This document shows, one piece after another, positions 60,716-64,000 of a stretch of 64,000 nucleotides of DNA. Made by a program: the position numbers and the translations under genes. This DNA comes from a virus: positions 1 to 64,000 of the IMG/VR virus record IMGVR_UViG_3300038760_000071. One strand, written 5' to 3'. The notes below the pieces were generated by a model. The model was not told the origin of the DNA and ran no database searches. It saw only the letters and a program-made list of their open reading frames with translations. The number at the start of each line of letters is the position of its first letter. Within the stretch, counting starts at the first letter, position 1.

Positions 60716-60767
60716 TACTGACATAAAATAGTTTTACATTCAAAATAATTTTTAATATAATAATATT

Positions 60768-61286
60768 ATGCAAGTATATTTTATTGCTGACCCTCATCTG
60801 GGTCATACAAATATTAATAAATTTAGATGGATAAATGAGCCCTTCACTAACGATGATCTTATTCTCCGTCACTGGCGCATGCTGCCTAAAAAGAGTCTAA
60901 TATATGTTCTCGGGGATGTGGCGTTTAATGATAAATCTCTTTTACAGTTAGTCGACATGCCCGGTAGAAAAATTCTAATATCAGGCAACCATGATGATAT
61001 GACATCACAGGGAGCGCAAAGAGAGGTTTTTGAGTCTGTATACGGGTTCTTAAGATATAAGGGAATGTGGGTGTCTCATGCCCCTGTTCATCCAGATACA
61101 ATCCTACAGTCGCGATGCTTTGTAAATATTCATGGACATACTCATAAAGATGAGCCGAGTTCTGATCTCTATTTCTCTGTGGATCCTGAGGTTCTAATGA
61201 GCAAAGGATTGAAACCGTTTGTGACTCTTGAGAAAATGCAGGAGCATATAAAGGGGTATATACCAAATACACAAAAGGAACTTTGA
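60768..61286 (+). CDS. Metallophosphoesterase
   Basis: 172 residues. All motifs of the calcineurin-like family are present: DPHLGH (8-13), GDVAF (49-53), GNHDD (73-77), SHAP (103-106), HGHTH (122-126). Two metal ions would be bound by D8, H10, D50, N74 and the His residues. Substrate unknown; small phage enzymes of this group act on nucleotides, RNA ends or cyclic nucleotides. TATAAT lies 6 nt before the ATG. Confidence 0.85.
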   Translation: MQVYFIADPHLGHTNINKFRWINEPFTNDDLILRHWRMLPKKSLIYVLGDVAFNDKSLLQLVDMPGRKILISGNHDDMTSQGAQREVFESVYGFLRYKGMWVSHAPVHPDTILQSRCFVNIHGHTHKDEPSSDLYFSVDPEVLMSKGLKPFVTLEKMQEHIKGYIPNTQKEL

Positions 61287-61292
61287 TATAAT
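61275..61292 (+). promoter_or_regulatory. Early promoter with AAGGAACTTT element
   Basis: AAGGAACTTTGATATAAT, overlapping the phosphoesterase stop, followed by 7 nt (including GGAG) and the ATG at 61300. Confidence 0.65.
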
Positions 61293-61299
61293 ATAGGAG

Positions 61300-61482
61300 A
61301 TGAGAGTACAACTAACTAAAGAAGAAAAGGATTATGCAATCCGTAACAATATCTCGTTTGCAGATATGAGTGATTTCGTCTCAGATAAAGTTATGGAAGA
61401 TGAAGTTATGAGATCTTGGGAAATTATTAAAAATCGAGATGCATTCGATTATAGCTATACACAATTCTTCCCACGCAAGTAA
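61300..61482 (+). CDS. Small acidic hypothetical protein
   Basis: 60 residues, helical and acidic (QLTKEEKDYAIRNNISFADM, then SDKVMEDEVMRSWEIIKN), ending in FDYSYTQFFPRK. Behind its own early promoter, so probably a small takeover or regulatory protein. No family recognised. Confidence 0.6.
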   Translation: MRVQLTKEEKDYAIRNNISFADMSDFVSDKVMEDEVMRSWEIIKNRDAFDYSYTQFFPRK

Positions 61483-61491
61483 CATCGTAGG

Positions 61492-61509
61492 AAGGAACTC
61501 TGTTATAAT
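61492..61509 (+). promoter_or_regulatory. Early promoter with AAGGAACTCT element
   Basis: AAGGAACTCTGTTATAAT followed by aaagagtagaaagaaac, the same A-rich leader beginning as at the 61922 promoter. Confidence 0.65.
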
Positions 61510-61594
61510 AAAGAGTAGAAAGAAACCTTAACACATATAACCTGTGAATATTCTTCATATTATTCTAATTACTAGCTCTACCACACTTACTGTA

Positions 61595-61906
61595 ATGGGT
61601 CGACCCCCTAAAAAGGCGTTTAAGCAACCAACCTTGCCTCAGGGAGAGAGATATATCTCCAGTGCACTGCTTGGTGTTGCATCCGGTGACCCCGGCTTGA
61701 TAGTAGTTACCGTGTCTCCCACGGAGACGACACGTAGTGCACGTACTAGCACAGCTGTAGTATTACCGACCCAAACAGCGCTCGCGAGCAGACGCGCACG
61801 TGCTAAGGCGAGGTTAGAGCGAGCGTCTAAAATCAATCGAAAAATCATATCTGAGGTAGGCTGGTCACCAGAAGCAGAATTCCAAAAACTTGATGATGCG
61901 CGATGA
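61595..61906 (+). CDS. Small basic hypothetical protein
   Basis: 103 residues from the ATG at 61595 (MGRPPKKAFKQP); a GTG at 61544 would add 17 mostly hydrophobic residues and cannot be excluded. The middle is Ser/Thr/Val-rich, and the second half is basic and helical (ASRRARAKARLERASKINRK), probably binding nucleic acid. The region is visibly richer in G and C than the neighbours. No family recognised. Confidence 0.5.
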   Translation: MGRPPKKAFKQPTLPQGERYISSALLGVASGDPGLIVVTVSPTETTRSARTSTAVVLPTQTALASRRARAKARLERASKINRKIISEVGWSPEAEFQKLDDAR

Positions 61907-61921
61907 GCGAGTGAATCTCAA

Positions 61922-61939
61922 AAGGAAATCTGATATAAT
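61922..61939 (+). promoter_or_regulatory. Early promoter with AAGGAAATCT element
   Basis: AAGGAAATCTGATATAAT followed by aatagagtagaaagaaac and a ~35-nt leader before the RadA-like gene. It shares its leader start with the 61492 promoter. Confidence 0.65.
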
Positions 61940-61974
61940 AATAGAGTAGAAAGAAACATTAACAACCTTATAGA

Positions 61975-62880
61975 ATGAACTTAATTGAAGAAAGCACAGC
62001 GTTTACTAAAGTTTCAGATATTAACATCCCGTCGACGTTTTATAACCGAATGAAGACCGGTATTGCGGAATTTGACATGATCTTCGGTGAAGGTATTTTA
62101 CCTGGATCCTCAGCTACTATGACAGCTCAACCCGGGAGTGGTAAGACTACACTACTACTTCAATTATTGGAGACTTTAACTAGTCAAGGATACGCTACAG
62201 GATACGCTTCCGGAGAAGAAAATATGTATCAGTTAGCTTATACTTGTAAACGATTACATGTTGAGAATGTTCAAATTGCAAACGAAACTAATATTGATAC
62301 CTTAGCAAATGCTATGGAGAACCTCGATATTTTGGTTGTGGATTCATTCCAAGCTCTAACAACTACAACAAAGAAGAATTCTCGTGAGCTTGAGAGGTAC
62401 GCGGTATCAACTCTATGTAAAAGAGCTAAAGAAACAGAGTGTACCTTAATTTTTGTACTACACCTTACACAGGCTGGTAAGCTTAAGGGATCAACACTCA
62501 TTCCTCATTCCGTTGATGTTAATATTCAGATTACACACGACACGGAATCAGAAGATGAGAACACGAGAATTATTTCTACTTACAAAAATCGATTTGGAGC
62601 TACAGTTGATATTGAGGCGACGATTGGTAGTGGTGGATTTACTCTATCCGGGAAGAAAAAGGTTGAGAAAGGTAAGTCGAAAAAATCTCGTAAGGCTGAA
62701 CTGCTCGATAATATTCTTAAGCTTGATCCACCGATCATTACTAAGGCTAGTATTATGAAACTATTTTCCCTTACTGGGTCACAAGCCTACTTAGCTCTTA
62801 AAGAGCTTACTGATAGTGGTAAGTTAATTAAGTATGGTCGCGGTAGTGTCACAACATTTAAAAAAACATTGATAAGTTAA
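61975..62880 (+). CDS. RadA/Sms-like recombination ATPase, reduced form
   Basis: 301 residues, against ~460 for bacterial RadA. Walker A PGSGKTT (53-59), YASGEEN (77-83), Walker B ILVVDSFQ (119-126), and KNRFG (204-208), the motif that distinguishes RadA from RecA. There is no N-terminal zinc finger and no Lon-like C-terminal domain. Instead the last ~60 residues look like a winged helix (IITKASIMKLFSLTGSQAYLALKEL). In bacteria RadA is a branch-migration helicase; this phage form may aid recombination-dependent replication. Confidence 0.78.
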   Translation: MNLIEESTAFTKVSDINIPSTFYNRMKTGIAEFDMIFGEGILPGSSATMTAQPGSGKTTLLLQLLETLTSQGYATGYASGEENMYQLAYTCKRLHVENVQIANETNIDTLANAMENLDILVVDSFQALTTTTKKNSRELERYAVSTLCKRAKETECTLIFVLHLTQAGKLKGSTLIPHSVDVNIQITHDTESEDENTRIISTYKNRFGATVDIEATIGSGGFTLSGKKKVEKGKSKKSRKAELLDNILKLDPPIITKASIMKLFSLTGSQAYLALKELTDSGKLIKYGRGSVTTFKKTLIS

Positions 62881-62891
62881 TCAATAACCTA

Positions 62892-62909
62892 TAGTAACTC
62901 CTATATAAT
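62892..62909 (+). promoter_or_regulatory. Early promoter, weaker AACTC element
   Basis: TAGTAACTCCTATATAAT followed by aatatt and the ATG at 62916. Confidence 0.5.
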
Positions 62910-62915
62910 AATATT

Positions 62916-63029
62916 ATGAACAACCGAGATCGTTTACTATTTTTAGTTGAATTTCTAATTACTTGTACTATTATATATGGTGTTATATATATTATGTATG
63001 GTGTTATAGCAACCGGCTTGAAGCCTTAA
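62916..63029 (+). CDS. Small single-span membrane protein
   Basis: 37 residues, MNNRDRLLFLVEFLITCTIIYG and on to a Lys-Pro end: a short polar start, one hydrophobic helix, a short tail. It has its own leaderless-type promoter. Such miniproteins can act on host membranes or in lysis control. Confidence 0.5.
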   Translation: MNNRDRLLFLVEFLITCTIIYGVIYIMYGVIATGLKP

Positions 63030-63041
63030 TATAATAATAGA

Positions 63042-63206
63042 ATGAAGAAGCCACTTAAGGTTAAGAGAGTTAAGCGCAACACAATGGAGGTCCGTAATTT
63101 GACTAGACATACGGTAACACCACCTACATTTTCATTTAAAGATAAGAAAAAAGCTGCTAACAGAAAGGCATGCAGAAAGCGAAATTATGAGAGAGACAGA
63201 GATTAG
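63042..63206 (+). CDS. Small very basic protein
   Basis: 54 residues, more than a third Lys/Arg (MKKPLKVKRVKRN, then KDKKKAANRKACRKRNYERDRD). TATAAT ends 6 nt before the ATG. Probably nucleic-acid binding. Overlaps the next gene by 20 nt. Confidence 0.5.
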   Translation: MKKPLKVKRVKRNTMEVRNLTRHTVTPPTFSFKDKKKAANRKACRKRNYERDRD

Positions 63207-63462
63207 TCGGGAGTTATTAGAAACAAATCCTTTGCTGTGGATTAAAGAGAAGGATAAAATATACTTAAAAGGTACAAATGTACAGGATTTAAATTCAGAT
63301 GGAGTCGTGCAGAGTATTGTTAGTGAAGATGGTAGCTGGTTTGTTAATGTTGAAACAGAAGCAGGAGAATCAATTCATGTTAATTTAAGTGATGTTATTA
63401 GTGTTAAGATATTTAAAGATACACCTGACGCAAATAGTACAACCGGCACTTTATCTGTCTAA
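63187..63462 (+). CDS. Small hypothetical protein
   Basis: 91 residues, with a helical acidic start (RETEISRELLETNPLLWIKEKD) and a small beta-barrel-like remainder (VQSIVSEDGSWFVNVETEAGESIHVNLSDVI), reminiscent of SH3- or KOW-like folds. No family assigned. It overlaps the preceding basic gene. Confidence 0.55.
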   Translation: MRETEISRELLETNPLLWIKEKDKIYLKGTNVQDLNSDGVVQSIVSEDGSWFVNVETEAGESIHVNLSDVISVKIFKDTPDANSTTGTLSV

Positions 63463-63501
63463 TTACCTGAACGCATATTAACCACTAACAAATAAAATAA
63501 A

Positions 63502-64000
63502 ATGAAACCCGAAACTATTTCAAATATGTCAATTAAAATTGCTGGTCATGTCCTATTATGGTACAGTGTTTGTGTTGTAGTATACTGCTCATGGGCATAT
63601 ATTACAAAAGGTGAACGTGAGGTAAGAGGCAAACAATGGGAGTTAAGACAACTACCAATAGCACCAGCTGTATCTCAATCTAGGAGGGATGAGGATGTAG
63701 GTGATAATGCATTTAATACAAGCCTGCTCGGGTATAATGAAAATGAGTATTTAGATAGTCGCCCATTACAGGAAGGGTATAAGCAGGTCGATCTAGAGTG
63801 GGGTTGTTCTGAAGATGAACTTAAAGAGCTGTTCCGCGTTATTAAGAAAAATATACCCGACCGCAAAACTCAAGCATGGTGCGCGGCAGTAACATATGTG
63901 GAATCTCGAGGTCGACCACATCTTATTGGTGATAAGTCGTCTAGCGGATCATATGGTGGGTGGCAGATTAATAAGAAATATCACCCTGAAATTATTAATG
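63502..64000 (+). CDS. Membrane-anchored lytic transglycosylase (partial, 3' end beyond window)
   Basis: 166 codons visible, open to the right edge. A hydrophobic segment at ~11-33 (IAGHVLLWYSVCVVVYCSWAY) could be an uncleaved signal-anchor. A polar linker follows, then an SLT-type catalytic region begins: WCAAVTYVESRGRPHLIGD with candidate catalytic Glu134, then SSSGSYGGWQIN, the S-x-G-x-x-Q core. Probably the lysis enzyme or a virion-associated muralytic enzyme; the anchor suggests lysis. The rest of the domain is off the window. Confidence 0.75.
   Translation, partial: MKPETISNMSIKIAGHVLLWYSVCVVVYCSWAYITKGEREVRGKQWELRQLPIAPAVSQSRRDEDVGDNAFNTSLLGYNENEYLDSRPLQEGYKQVDLEWGCSEDELKELFRVIKKNIPDRKTQAWCAAVTYVESRGRPHLIGDKSSSGSYGGWQINKKYHPEIIN

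Overview
The window is part of the genome of a T4-like contractile-tailed phage (Caudoviricetes, myovirus morphology). It is AT-rich and carries a T4-type morphogenesis set: gp6, gp14, gp17, gp18, gp19, gp25, gp26, gp44, gp48 and gp54 relatives plus a hub protein. A T4-type late-promoter box (TAAATA preceded by AT, CT or TT) lies before most virion genes. LPS-type sugar enzymes, a phage-encoded outer-membrane barrel and a lytic transglycosylase point to a Gram-negative host. The style resembles marine T4-like phages, but the host cannot be named from sequence alone.

Layout. Positions 1-9006 (minus strand): host-recognition region with three tandem genes built from mucin-like Pro/Thr/Ser repeats and a shared ~100-residue module, then tail-fibre/collar proteins with Mtd-like N-termini. 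9045-22319 (minus): large baseplate and wedge proteins ending in gp6 and gp25. 22395-25185: a small mixed island with clamp-loader ATPase, dUTPase and a possible small terminase. 25182-38023 (minus): hub, tube cap, tape measure, gp26-like, gp54, tube and sheath. 38032-43737 (minus): the large terminase, broken into three separately translated pieces. 43771-46004 (plus): acidic virion-type protein, a small protein and the gp14 neck protein. 46048-48790 (minus): a small protein, a GT9-like glycosyltransferase and a Cys-rich beta-roll fibre. 48838-64000 (mostly plus): early and accessory genes, namely a RecB-like nuclease, a sugar-nucleotide/glycosyltransferase/sulfotransferase set, DUF932, tRNA-Gly, an outer-membrane protein, a deaminase, a cell-wall protein, ThyX, a phosphoesterase, a RadA-like ATPase and, cut by the right edge, a membrane-anchored transglycosylase.

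Most remarkable system: the terminase large subunit. The N-terminal gene has a contiguous LAGLIDADG intein inside its Walker A motif and ends in a 42-residue N-intein. A second gene consists of a C-intein, an 11-residue extein holding only the Walker B motif, and a 30-residue N-intein. A third gene consists of a C-intein and the rest of the ATPase plus the nuclease domain. One cis and two trans splicing events would rebuild a normal ~565-residue TerL. A free-standing endonuclease gene sits at each break; one looks intact and the other has lost its nuclease end.

Second theme: transcription and translation signals. The late box lies exactly 5 nt (17 cases) or 6 nt (8 cases) before a start codon, and many early TATAAT boxes lie 6 nt before the ATG. 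If these boxes set the start of transcription as in T4 or sigma70 promoters, many of the mRNAs are leaderless. An additional conserved element, AAGGAACTCT, directly abuts the -10 box of early promoters.
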